From Alphaproteobacteria bacterium (GTDB lineage Bacteria; Pseudomonadota; Alphaproteobacteria; Rhizobiales; Xanthobacteraceae), in assembly GCA_037200445.1 (NCBI GenBank), contig JBBCGH010000001.1:310001-374000 (forward strand): DNA of 64,000 nt. The letters are read 5' to 3'. The notes under the pieces are model-generated. The model was not told the DNA's origin. It searched no databases and worked only from the letters and a program-made list of their open reading frames with translations. Numbering within the stretch: position 1 is the first letter of the stretch; the number at the start of each line of letters is the position of its first letter. Of this stretch, positions 1 to 7,445 are shown piece by piece. Made by a program: the position numbers and the translations under genes.

Positions 1-667
1 TCTCCGCGATATGCACCCCGGCGCAATCGAGCGTGGGGAATCCGGCGTTCTGTTCGTTCATCACCATCGAGAGATCCGTACCGGCGAGCAGCACGGCTTC
101 GGCACCGTCGCGCGTCATGAGGGTATGCGCGAGCGCGCGGAGACGATCGAGGGTCGCGGGGGTCGAGCGGTCATAGACGACGTCGAGATAGGCGTTGTTG
201 ATCGTCTCGATCTCGTCCGGCTTTGGCATCACGACAGCGACGCCGAGGCGGCCGAACATTTTCGACTGGACGGTCGAGCGCGTGCCGAAGAGCGCGATGC
301 GCTTGAGCCCGCGCGCTTTGATCGCGTCTGCGACGGTCGACACCATGTCGATCAGCGGAATTTTCAGCAGCGGCGTGAGTTGCGAGGAGCAGATGTGCGG
401 GGTGACGGCGACGATCGCCGCCATCTCGGCGCCGCCATCGGCGGTCGCGTCGATGAAGCCGTTGAGATAGCGCGCAAGCTCGTCGAGCTTGCCGGCTTCG
501 GCCAGCGGGCGGCCATGATCGACATCCGCATGCGCGATCAGCATGCGCGCCACGGCGGCTCGCGCTTTGTGTGCGGCGATCAGGCCATTGTAGTAGTACA
601 CGGTCGCGTTCGGACCGAGTCCGCCGACGAGGCCGAGGATACGTCCTTCCTTTTCATTGTGCATCAT
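1..667 (-). CDS. Aspartate/glutamate racemase family protein, 3' end cut by window edge
   Basis: The first 222 codons read without a stop from an ATG at 667 to the left edge, so the C-terminus lies outside the window. The N-terminus has the family signature GGLGPNAT (residues 15-22), and the fold-typical segments follow in the right order. Known racemases of this family use two cysteines in CNTAH-like and GCTE-like motifs. Here the matching positions read AVTPH (87-91) and AGTD (195-198), so both catalytic cysteines appear to be missing. That argues against a classical two-base racemase; it may be a divergent enzyme of unknown reaction. A second ATG follows immediately, and the start codons lie in the arm of a palindromic repeat (661-729). 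Confidence 0.8.
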   Translation of the reverse strand, partial: MMHNEKEGRILGLVGGLGPNATVYYYNGLIAAHKARAAVARMLIAHADVDHGRPLAEAGKLDELARYLNGFIDATADGGAEMAAIVAVTPHICSSQLTPLLKIPLIDMVSTVADAIKARGLKRIALFGTRSTVQSKMFGRLGVAVVMPKPDEIETINNAYLDVVYDRSTPATLDRLRALAHTLMTRDGAEAVLLAGTDLSMVMNEQNAGFPTLDCAGVHIAE

Positions 668-729
668 CTGATTCCGAAAACCGGTGCCCATCCCGGATCA
701 CGTCCGGGACATGCTTTTCGGGATGATGC
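661..729. repeat. Palindromic repeat, ccgaaaaccgg family
   Basis: Imperfect inverted repeat with outer arms gcatcat/atgatgc and inner arms ccgaaaa/ttttcgg, plus a central tcccgga/tccggga stem. It sits between the racemase-like gene and the GST gene and covers the racemase start codon. A second copy with the same inner arms is at 53297-53346. It resembles the short intergenic mosaic elements of Rhizobiales. Confidence 0.7.
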
Positions 730-735
730 GCGCGC

Positions 736-1359
736 TCAAGTGAGCGGTATCCCGCCGCAGTGCTCCTGGAAGGCGCCGCGCTTGCCGATCTCGCCGAACC
801 AGCGTTCGAGGTTCGCCATCTTCGGCCGCTCCGGCACCAGCTCCATGTAGCGGCGGATCATCACGCCGACCGGAATGTCGGCGTAGGAGAAGTCCTCGCC
901 CGCCATGTAGCGCGTCCTGCCGAGCTGCTCATCCATGATCTTCGCGGCGGCGATCGTCTTCTCCTTGCCGGCCGCGATCGCATTTGCGTCCCGCTTCTCG
1001 GGCGGTGTGCGGATCAGCCCCCAGAACACCGGCGTGATCGCCGGGCCGATGACGGAAAGCTGCCAGTCCATCCATTGATGCGCCTTGGCGCGCACCTTCG
1101 CGTCCTTCGGCTCCAGCGTGCCGCCGTGCTTTGCCGCGAGATAGCGCACGATCGAATTCGATTCCCACATCGTGTAGCCGTCGTCTTCCTCGAGCGTCGG
1201 CACCAGCGAGTTCGGGTTCATCGCGAGGTAGAACGGCTCCTTCGTTTTGCCGTAGGCGCCGCCCACGTCGATGCGCTCACACGGAATTTTGAGTTCGCCC
1301 ACCGCCCACATCGCTTTCTGCACGTTGGACGAAGTGTTGCGGCCCCACATTTTCAGCAT
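736..1359 (-). CDS. Glutathione S-transferase family protein
   Basis: A 207-residue protein of typical GST length. The N-terminal thioredoxin-like domain contains NTSSN near residues 8-12, where the glutathione-activating Ser/Thr is expected, the cis-proline motif VP (53-54) and the ES pair (66-67) that binds the gamma-glutamyl part. The C-terminal half is all-helical with FSYADI as the usual N-capping box. I chose the ATG at 1359 because GGGAGA lies just upstream; an in-frame ATG at 1416 lies inside a repeat and has no ribosome site. It should conjugate or reduce small electrophiles in the cytoplasm; the substrate cannot be read from the sequence. Confidence 0.88.
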   Translation of the reverse strand: MLKMWGRNTSSNVQKAMWAVGELKIPCERIDVGGAYGKTKEPFYLAMNPNSLVPTLEEDDGYTMWESNSIVRYLAAKHGGTLEPKDAKVRAKAHQWMDWQLSVIGPAITPVFWGLIRTPPEKRDANAIAAGKEKTIAAAKIMDEQLGRTRYMAGEDFSYADIPVGVMIRRYMELVPERPKMANLERWFGEIGKRGAFQEHCGGIPLT

Positions 1360-1387
1360 GATGTTTCTCTCCCGATTCACCACACGC

Positions 1388-1502
1388 GTCATGCCCCGCG
1401 AAAGCGGGGCATTCACGTCTCCTGACCAACCTACAAAGACGTGGATGGCCGGGACAAGAGGGCGTTCACGCCCGTCTTCGACGGGCTATGCCCGGCCATG
1501 AC
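1388..1502. repeat. Palindromic repeat with gggcgttcacgcccg hairpin
   Basis: Outer arms gtcatgcc/ggccatgac enclose two further hairpins, gccccgc-gaaa-gcggggc and a stem around cgcccgtcttcgacgggc. The right-hand part recurs at 37634-37706. It fills the gap between the GST gene and the Trm112-like gene and could act as a terminator or mRNA-stability element. Confidence 0.65.
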
Positions 1503-1525
1503 GAATGCGGGCGTTGAAGGCGCGG

Positions 1526-1714
1526 CTAATCCAGCCGCCGCGCCTCTTCGGGCAGCATGATCGGGATGCCGTCGCGGATCGGATAGGCGAGCTTGGCGGA
1601 ACGCGAGATCAGCTCCTGCTTCTCGCGATCGTATTCGAGCGGGCCCTTGGTGAGCGGGCACACCAAAATTTCAAGAAGCTTCGGATCGACGCTGCTGGCG
1701 GGACGTTCGGTCAT
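1526..1714 (-). CDS. Trm112 family protein (YcaR-like)
   Basis: A 62-residue protein matching the small bacterial Trm112/YcaR family: [14 protein letters not shown] near residues 14-27 and the conserved [12 protein letters not shown] segment near 43-54. The eukaryotic homologue is a zinc protein that activates methyltransferases. Here only one cysteine remains (in LVCP), so zinc binding as in the four-cysteine members is unlikely. ATG at 1714 is preceded by GGAAGAG. It lies just downstream of the LON-domain gene on the same strand (57 bp gap), an arrangement I associate with Rhizobiales. Exact role unknown. Confidence 0.85.
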   Translation of the reverse strand: MTERPASSVDPKLLEILVCPLTKGPLEYDREKQELISRSAKLAYPIRDGIPIMLPEEARRLD

Positions 1715-1771
1715 GGTCTCTTCCGGTTGATCGCGTACGATAGCACGAGCAGGCTAGCTATTGCAGCCGCG

Positions 1772-2443
1772 TCATTGCAGCTTGGTCGCGCCCTCGGTGC
1801 TGCTCTTGGCAAGCTCGATCTCGGTGAGTGCGACCAGGATTTCGGCGCGGGTCTTCAGGTCGGGCGCTTCCAGCATCGCCTGCTTGTCGGCCGAGCCGTA
1901 GGGCGACATCATCGCAAGCGCATTGACCAGCGCCTCGTTCGGCGCCTTCTCGATGCCGTCCCAGTCGGCATTGAGCTTGTTCGCCTTGAGGAAGCCGGCG
2001 AGCGCCTTGAGCAGCGCCTTGCGGTCGACCGCCTGCTCGCCCTTGCGCGCCGTAAAGTCGTCCGCGAAGGAATAATCGACACGGCACTGGCGGTAGGGCG
2101 TCAGCACGGTCAGCTCCTCCTCGATCCGGAAGCGCGCCACGCCGGTGAGCTCCAGCAGGTAACGCCCATCGCCGCTCTCGGCGAGCTGGGTGATGCGTCC
2201 GACGCAGCCGATCTTGTAGAGGTTCGGCTTCTCCTCCGGCCCAGGATGCGCCGTGTCGGGCTGGATCATGCCGATCAGGCGGTGGCGATCCGCCATCGCG
2301 TCGTCGATCATCGCGAGATAGCGCGGCTCGAAGATGTTGAGCGGCATCTGCCCGCGCGGCAGCAACAGCGCCCCGGGCAACGGAAACACCGGAATCACGT
2401 GCGGCACTTCAGCCGGTCCGCGATAGACCGCGTTCATCGGCAT
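1772..2443 (-). CDS. LON peptidase substrate-binding domain protein
   Basis: A 223-residue protein consisting of the N-terminal LON substrate-binding domain alone. It opens with the family hallmark of a proline-rich FPLPGALLLP stretch (about 20-29) and the LNIFEPRY motif (about 35-42), followed by the GCVGRI strand. There is no AAA+ or protease domain, so it is not Lon itself. Stand-alone LON-domain proteins may bind unfolded or damaged proteins, but no reaction is established. ATG at 2443 has GGAGAG nine bases upstream; ATG two codons later is a lesser alternative. It likely forms a unit with the thioredoxin-TPR gene upstream and the Trm112-like gene downstream. Confidence 0.86.
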   Translation of the reverse strand: MPMNAVYRGPAEVPHVIPVFPLPGALLLPRGQMPLNIFEPRYLAMIDDAMADRHRLIGMIQPDTAHPGPEEKPNLYKIGCVGRITQLAESGDGRYLLELTGVARFRIEEELTVLTPYRQCRVDYSFADDFTARKGEQAVDRKALLKALAGFLKANKLNADWDGIEKAPNEALVNALAMMSPYGSADKQAMLEAPDLKTRAEILVALTEIELAKSSTEGATKLQ

Positions 2444-2460
2444 GCTGGTTCTCTCCGCTT

Positions 2461-2572
2461 GTCATGCCCCGCGCAGGCGGGGCATCCAGTAAACGCAGAA
2501 TCATAGTGACACTTCGCATGCGTCACATAGGTTCGGCGTGTACTGGATCGTCCACCTTCGCGGACGATGACG
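2461..2572. repeat. Palindromic repeat, ATCCAGTA/TACTGGAT family (copy 1)
   Basis: An element of about 110 bp with arms gtcatgcccc...ggcatccagta and tactggatcgtcc...gatgac. Two further copies with the same arms but different centres are at 32335-32431 and 50185-50294. All three lie between genes. Confidence 0.75.
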
Positions 2573-2578
2573 CCTTCG

Positions 2579-3481
2579 TTACGCAAACAAAATCGACGAC
2601 AGCTTGCGGCGGCCCTCGACGGTCGCCTCGTCGGCCGGTCCCCACGCTTCGAAGAACTGCACGAGCTGCTTGCGCGCGCCGTCATCGTTCCATTTGCGAT
2701 CGCGCTTGACGATCTCGATCAACCGCTCGGCGGCGTCCTTGCGCCGCCCCGCCGCATTGAGCGCGACCGCAAGATCGAACCGTGCCTGGTGATCGGCCGG
2801 GTTCGCGGCGACTTTTTGTTCGAGCTCGCCCACGGGGCCGACCGATTTTGCCTGCTCGGCGACCTCGAGCGCGGACCGCGCCGCCACGACCGCGGGATCG
2901 TTGGCCTTGGCCTCCGGCACCAGCGCGAGCGTCCGCTTCGCCTGTTCGGTCGCGCCGGTCGATACGTAGGCGCGCGCAAGCCCGGCGAGCGCGGGCACGC
3001 TGCTCGGCTCGTCGTTGAGCACCTCGGCATAGAGCTCCACCGCCTCGACGGCGTTGCCGGCGGCGAGCGCCTCATCGGCAAGCTTCAAGAGGTCCTGCGC
3101 TTCGCCGCCGAGCTTGTCCTTGGTGATGCGCGCGATGAAGTCGTTCACCTGGCCCTCGGGGAGCGCGCCGAGGAAGCCATCGGCCGGCTGGCCGTTGACG
3201 AAGGCGATCACCGCCGGGATCGACTGGATACCCATCTGGCCGGGGATGGCCGGATGTTTGTCGATGTCCATCTTGACCAGTTTCACCTTGCCCTTGGCGG
3301 CCGCGACGGCCTTTTCGAGCACGGGTCCGAGCTGTTTGCACGGCCCGCACCACTCGGCCCAGAAATCGACCAGCACCGGCTGACGCTTCGATTCCTCGAT
3401 CACGTCCTTCATGAAGCCTTGTGTGGTCGTGTCCTTGACGAGGCCGTCGGCCGGCTTCGCCCCCAGATCCTGCAGCGACAT
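2579..3481 (-). CDS. Thioredoxin-TPR co-chaperone (YbbN/CnoX-like)
   Basis: A 300-residue protein with an N-terminal thioredoxin fold carrying the intact WCGPC active site (44-48) and the cis-proline SIPAV, followed by TPR-like helices over the C-terminal 170 residues. This matches the YbbN/CnoX family, which holds unfolded clients for chaperones. Escherichia coli YbbN lacks the redox CxxC, whereas this protein keeps it, so it may also act as an oxidoreductase. The open frame extends upstream to 3622, but the ATG at 3481 starts the conserved region and fits the family; the extra N-terminus overlaps the end of the upstream deacylase gene. Confidence 0.9.
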   Translation of the reverse strand: MSLQDLGAKPADGLVKDTTTQGFMKDVIEESKRQPVLVDFWAEWCGPCKQLGPVLEKAVAAAKGKVKLVKMDIDKHPAIPGQMGIQSIPAVIAFVNGQPADGFLGALPEGQVNDFIARITKDKLGGEAQDLLKLADEALAAGNAVEAVELYAEVLNDEPSSVPALAGLARAYVSTGATEQAKRTLALVPEAKANDPAVVAARSALEVAEQAKSVGPVGELEQKVAANPADHQARFDLAVALNAAGRRKDAAERLIEIVKRDRKWNDDGARKQLVQFFEAWGPADEATVEGRRKLSSILFA

Positions 3482-3572
3482 TGTTGTTTCCCTGGCCGGC
3501 GCCCGCCGGAACCCTGAATTCCCCCAATTACATGGGTCAGGCCGCGTCCGATTGCAATCGGGTTGGGAACCC

Positions 3573-4073
3573 TCAGGCGGGCTCCGCCACCGGCTCGATC
3601 CGCGGCGTATGCCCGGTCGCACGCAAGAATTTGACCAGTCCGTCGCGCGGAATCGAGGTCGTCATGGTGTTGACGAGCGGATGGCAGTTGATGACTGCAT
3701 GCTGCATCAACCCTGCGTCGATCACGACGTTGACCCGGCCACCCTTGTCGTTGATGGCGCCGAACGCCGTGACGGCGCCGGGCGCGACGCCCAGCAATTC
3801 CTCGAGCAGGGCGGCCGAGCCGAACGAGAAGCGGCTGGCCCCGAGCTTATGGTGCAGGGTCTTGAGGTCGACGCGTCCTTCTTCGGGCGCGACCACCAGA
3901 AACACCGTGTCCTTCTTGTCCTTCAGAAACAGGTTCTTGGTGTGCCCGCCCGGGATCGTGCCGCGCAGCGCCTGGCTCTGCTCGACGGTGAACAGCGGCG
4001 CATGCGTCACCGTCTTGTGCGCGATGCCGAGGCTGTCGAGGAAGGTGAAGAGATCGTCCGGGCTAGCGGGCAT
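3573..4073 (-). CDS. Prolyl-tRNA-editing deacylase (YbaK/ProX family)
   Basis: A 166-residue stand-alone member of the YbaK/aminoacyl-tRNA-editing family. It has the conserved HTKNLFLKDK segment (about 44-53) and the GAINDKGGRVNVVID stretch (about 105-119) typical of ProX/PrdX proteins. These hydrolyse Ala-tRNA(Pro) made by mistake by prolyl-tRNA synthetase and act in trans where the synthetase lacks its own editing insertion, as in many alphaproteobacteria. No proS gene is nearby. It reads toward the thioredoxin-TPR gene with a gap of about 90 bp. Confidence 0.88.
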   Translation of the reverse strand: MPASPDDLFTFLDSLGIAHKTVTHAPLFTVEQSQALRGTIPGGHTKNLFLKDKKDTVFLVVAPEEGRVDLKTLHHKLGASRFSFGSAALLEELLGVAPGAVTAFGAINDKGGRVNVVIDAGLMQHAVINCHPLVNTMTTSIPRDGLVKFLRATGHTPRIEPVAEPA

Positions 4074-4327
4074 GCGCGGGAAATACCTCTCGAATTTCGG
4101 ATAATTTTCGCAAATTGGATTAGCGCTTCGGCAAGTTCGGGCAAGTATGATTGGGCCTCACTGGCGGTTCCACAGGTGGTGCGGGCGGTCGCGGAGTTCC
4201 ATGCCGAGGCCGCCCGCAGGCTGTCGGGAGGGCCACCGCGCGGTGCCGGCCCTAATGTTGCAATCCGGGACGCGTTTTGGCATAGGTGGCGCCGCCCAAC
4301 GGCCACCCAGCCGCTGGTTCTTCGGAT

Positions 4328-4402
<75 letters not shown>

Positions 4403-4423
4403 GTTCTCTTCAATATCAACGGT

Positions 4424-6175
4424 TTAGTACCCCTCCGCCAACGTGCCGCGCTGACGCGGGTCGGCCGCGCCGGTGGTCCAGTCCGGCGTGACCAGAATCG
4501 AGTTCGCGGAGCCAGAGGTCGCCGCGGTGATGATCTTGTGGCCGCGCGCTTCGAGCAGGCGCACGGTGTCGGGCGAGAGCCCGCGCTCGGCGAACACGAT
4601 GTCCGGCACCCACTGGTGATGAACGCGCGGCGCCGTGACCGCCTCGGCGATGTTCATCTGATGATCGACCACGTTGAGAATGACCTGCAGCACCGTGGTG
4701 ATGATGCGGCTGCCGCCCGGTGTGCCGGTGACGAGAAAAACGCGGCCGTCGTGAAACATGATCGTTGGCGACATCGAGGAGAGCGGGCGCTTGCCGGGAC
4801 CCGGCGCATTCGCGTCGCCGCCGACGAGGCCGTAGGCGTTCGGTGCGCCGGGCTTGGCGGCGAAATCGTCGAGCTCGTTGTTGAGCAGGATGCCGGTGCC
4901 CTCGGCCACGAGGCCGAGGCCGTAGCTGAAATTGAGCGTGTAGGTGTTGGCGACAGCGTTGCCGTCGGCATCCACCACGGAAAAATGCGTGGTGTTGTCG
5001 CCCTCATGCGCCGCCGGATTGCCGGCGCGGACCGATTGCGCGGGGCGCGCGCGCTCCGGATCGATCCTGGCGCGCAGCTCCGCCGCATAGCGCTTCGAGA
5101 TGAGTCCCGCGACCGGTACCGTGACGAACGCGGGATCGCCCAGGAATTCCGCGCGGTCCGCGTAAGCGGGCTTCATCGCCTCGATCATCAGGTGCAGGGT
5201 CGCGGCGGATTCCGCGCCGAGCTCGCGTAGCGGGAAACCTTCCAGGATATTGAGGATCTGGATCAGGTGCACGCCGCCCGAGGAGGGTGGCGGCATCGAG
5301 GCGATGTCGTAGCCACGGTAGCTGCCGCGCACGGCGGGCCGCACGATCGCCTGATAACCTTTGAGGTCCTCGGGTGTCATGATGCCGCCCTTCTGGCGCA
5401 GACTCGCGATGAGCTTTTCGGCGAGGGGCCCTTCGTAGAAGGCGCGCGGCCCTTCGCGAGCGATCGTGTCAAGCGAAGCCGCGAGGTCGGACTGCACCAG
5501 CCGGTCGCCGCGCCCGAGCGGCGCGCCGTCGCCCTTGAGAAAAATCTTCGCCGAGGCAGGCCAGCGTGCGAGGCGCGGCTGCGCGCGCGGCAGCGAGTCG
5601 GCGAGATCGTCATCGACATCGAATCCCTCGCGAGCGAGACGGATCGCAGGCGCGATCAGTTGCGCGAGCGTGAATTTGCCCGACCCGTAGCGCTCGTGCG
5701 CGAGTGCCAGTCCCGCGACGGTGCCCGGCACGCCGACGCCGAGCGCCGAGTCGCGCGACTTCTTCGGGTCGGCTTCGCCCTTCTCGTCGAGGAAGACATC
5801 CTTCGTCATCGCGGCGGGCGCGGTCTCGCGATAATCGATTGCGACCGTCTTGTTGCGGTCGTGAAGATGCACCAGCATGAAGCCGCCGCCGCCGATGTTG
5901 CCGGCCTGCGGATGCGTCACCGCGAGCGCGAAGCCCACCGCGACCGCGGCGTCGACCGCATTGCCGCCGGCTTTGAGAATTTCCACGCCGACGTGCGTGG
6001 CGCGTTTCTCCTGACTCGCGACCATGCCGTGTTGGGCGACGACGGGGAGGAAACGCGCCGTGTTGGTAAGGATCGGCGCTTGCGCGGGCGGGACGGTCGG
6101 CGCCTGCGCGATGGCGCCCGGCAGGGCTGCGGCAAGTGCCCACGCCGCCAGGACAATCGTTCTGATCACATGCAT
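4424..6175 (-). CDS. ggt: Gamma-glutamyltransferase
   Basis: A 583-residue precursor with a signal peptide (about 1-24, ending AIAQA), so the enzyme is periplasmic. The proenzyme cleaves itself before the catalytic threonine; the motif NTTHFSVVD places this at Thr395. The substrate-binding glycine-rich segments GNIGGGGFML and PLSSMSPTI and the conserved NNELDDF are present. The enzyme cleaves or transfers the gamma-glutamyl group of glutathione. I chose the ATG at 6175 because it starts the signal peptide; the open frame runs on to 6589 only through the neighbouring hydrolase gene on the same strand. Confidence 0.95.
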   Translation of the reverse strand: MHVIRTIVLAAWALAAALPGAIAQAPTVPPAQAPILTNTARFLPVVAQHGMVASQEKRATHVGVEILKAGGNAVDAAVAVGFALAVTHPQAGNIGGGGFMLVHLHDRNKTVAIDYRETAPAAMTKDVFLDEKGEADPKKSRDSALGVGVPGTVAGLALAHERYGSGKFTLAQLIAPAIRLAREGFDVDDDLADSLPRAQPRLARWPASAKIFLKGDGAPLGRGDRLVQSDLAASLDTIAREGPRAFYEGPLAEKLIASLRQKGGIMTPEDLKGYQAIVRPAVRGSYRGYDIASMPPPSSGGVHLIQILNILEGFPLRELGAESAATLHLMIEAMKPAYADRAEFLGDPAFVTVPVAGLISKRYAAELRARIDPERARPAQSVRAGNPAAHEGDNTTHFSVVDADGNAVANTYTLNFSYGLGLVAEGTGILLNNELDDFAAKPGAPNAYGLVGGDANAPGPGKRPLSSMSPTIMFHDGRVFLVTGTPGGSRIITTVLQVILNVVDHQMNIAEAVTAPRVHHQWVPDIVFAERGLSPDTVRLLEARGHKIITAATSGSANSILVTPDWTTGAADPRQRGTLAEGY

Positions 6176-6231
6176 TCGCGGGCTCCGTACCCTCGCTTTA
6201 GATACGGAGCCCATCCGCCGAAATGAAGAGC

Positions 6232-7260
6232 TTAAGAACCGCCGGCCTCGTCGAGGAAGCTCTGCACCGCCTCGAACAGCTTCATGCGGTTCTTCTCCAT
6301 CACGATGGTGTGCGTGCCTTCGGCGAGCATCACGAAGCGCTTGCCGGGTGAATTGACGAGCAGCGGGAACAATGTCTGCGCCATGTAGGGCGGCGTGTCG
6401 CGGTCCCATTCGGCGAGCACGAGCAGCGTCGGCACGGTGATCTTCGACGGATCGTAGTAGGCCTTGCCGGCGCCGAAGAAATCGAGGCCGTCCTGCACCA
6501 CGCCGTTCGGCGCGCGCAGTACCGGCGGATTCATCTTCGCGCCCTCGGGGTCGGAGGCAAACGTTGCGTCGGCCCAGGCGTCGAACCACCCGGCCGGGAT
6601 CAGGCTCGCCTTCTTGTCCTCCGGCACACCGGTCATCCAGCGGCCCAGCGCGGCGTCACGCGACACCATGCGATAGGCGGGCGTCGGCCCGGGCCCGGCC
6701 TGCACCAGCGACGGCGTCTGGCGAATCCATGACGGCGCGTAGAGCACCAGACGCTCGACCTTCGCGTTGTTCTGCGTCGTGTAGGTCGCCATCAAGGTGG
6801 TGCCCCACGACCAGCCGAGCAGGTTCACGCGCGGAATGTTGCGGCGCGCGAGCACGAAGTCGACGACCGTGCCGATGTCTTTCACGGCGGTGTCGCCGCG
6901 CACCAGCGGCGGGCTCTTCGCGGCGTCCTCGCTCATCTCCTTCGGGCGGGTGGATTTGCCGTAGCCGCGCAGGTCGAGCAGGTACACGTCGTAGCCGCGC
7001 GACGCGATGTATTCCATCCACGAGACGCCATCGAGCTTGAGGTCGAAGGCGGTGTGCGCCGGATAGGTCGCGCCATGCACGAACACCACGGTGCGCTCGG
7101 GCCGGAACGAGGTCATGTTCGCCGGACGCTTGTTGCGCACGAAAATCTCGATCCCCGCATCGGGGGATTTCACCATGATGTCTTCCGAGACGAGCTGGGT
7201 CTGTGCGGACGCCGCGGTCGCGATCATGGCGGCGATGATACCGCCCGCGAGTGCTTTCAT
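6232..7260 (-). CDS. Secreted alpha/beta-fold hydrolase
   Basis: A 342-residue protein with a signal peptide (about 1-19, cut after ASAQ). The alpha/beta hydrolase core shows the HG oxyanion motif (VHGATYP, about 61-67), the nucleophile elbow GWSWGT with Ser151, an acid in LAEWDRDTP near 295 and a histidine in EGTHT near 318. The substrate is not evident; esterase or lactonase-like activity is possible. It lies 56 bp upstream of ggt on the same strand, so the two may be cotranscribed and both act in the periplasm. The 185 bp upstream show nothing beyond a likely promoter region. Confidence 0.85.
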   Translation of the reverse strand: MKALAGGIIAAMIATAASAQTQLVSEDIMVKSPDAGIEIFVRNKRPANMTSFRPERTVVFVHGATYPAHTAFDLKLDGVSWMEYIASRGYDVYLLDLRGYGKSTRPKEMSEDAAKSPPLVRGDTAVKDIGTVVDFVLARRNIPRVNLLGWSWGTTLMATYTTQNNAKVERLVLYAPSWIRQTPSLVQAGPGPTPAYRMVSRDAALGRWMTGVPEDKKASLIPAGWFDAWADATFASDPEGAKMNPPVLRAPNGVVQDGLDFFGAGKAYYDPSKITVPTLLVLAEWDRDTPPYMAQTLFPLLVNSPGKRFVMLAEGTHTIVMEKNRMKLFEAVQSFLDEAGGS

Positions 7261-7445
7261 GTGTCGCCTCCCTGAATTTGTTGAGCCGCATCGAGGCGGT
7301 CAATCAAGGAAGGCTAGCAGCAGCGCGGCGGTTGAGTCCGGCCCTCAGCCATGCACTCGCGGGAAGGTGATCTGCGGGTTTGGTTGACGCGCTTTGCCGA
7401 CCGGCACGCGGCCTCCGGGCGGCGGGCTGCCCGCCGACCGAAGCG

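Noticed and set aside
1526-1714. Zinc-binding Trm112 activator
   Set aside because: Only one cysteine remains of the zinc motif, so I kept the family name without a zinc claim.
4074-4327. Short minus-strand gene (about 99 codons) upstream of tRNA-Gly
   Set aside because: It overlaps the deacylase start, has no ribosome site and no recognisable motif.
7261-7445. Small gene in the gap between the hydrolase and TPR genes
   Set aside because: Short frames there lack ribosome sites and protein-like composition.
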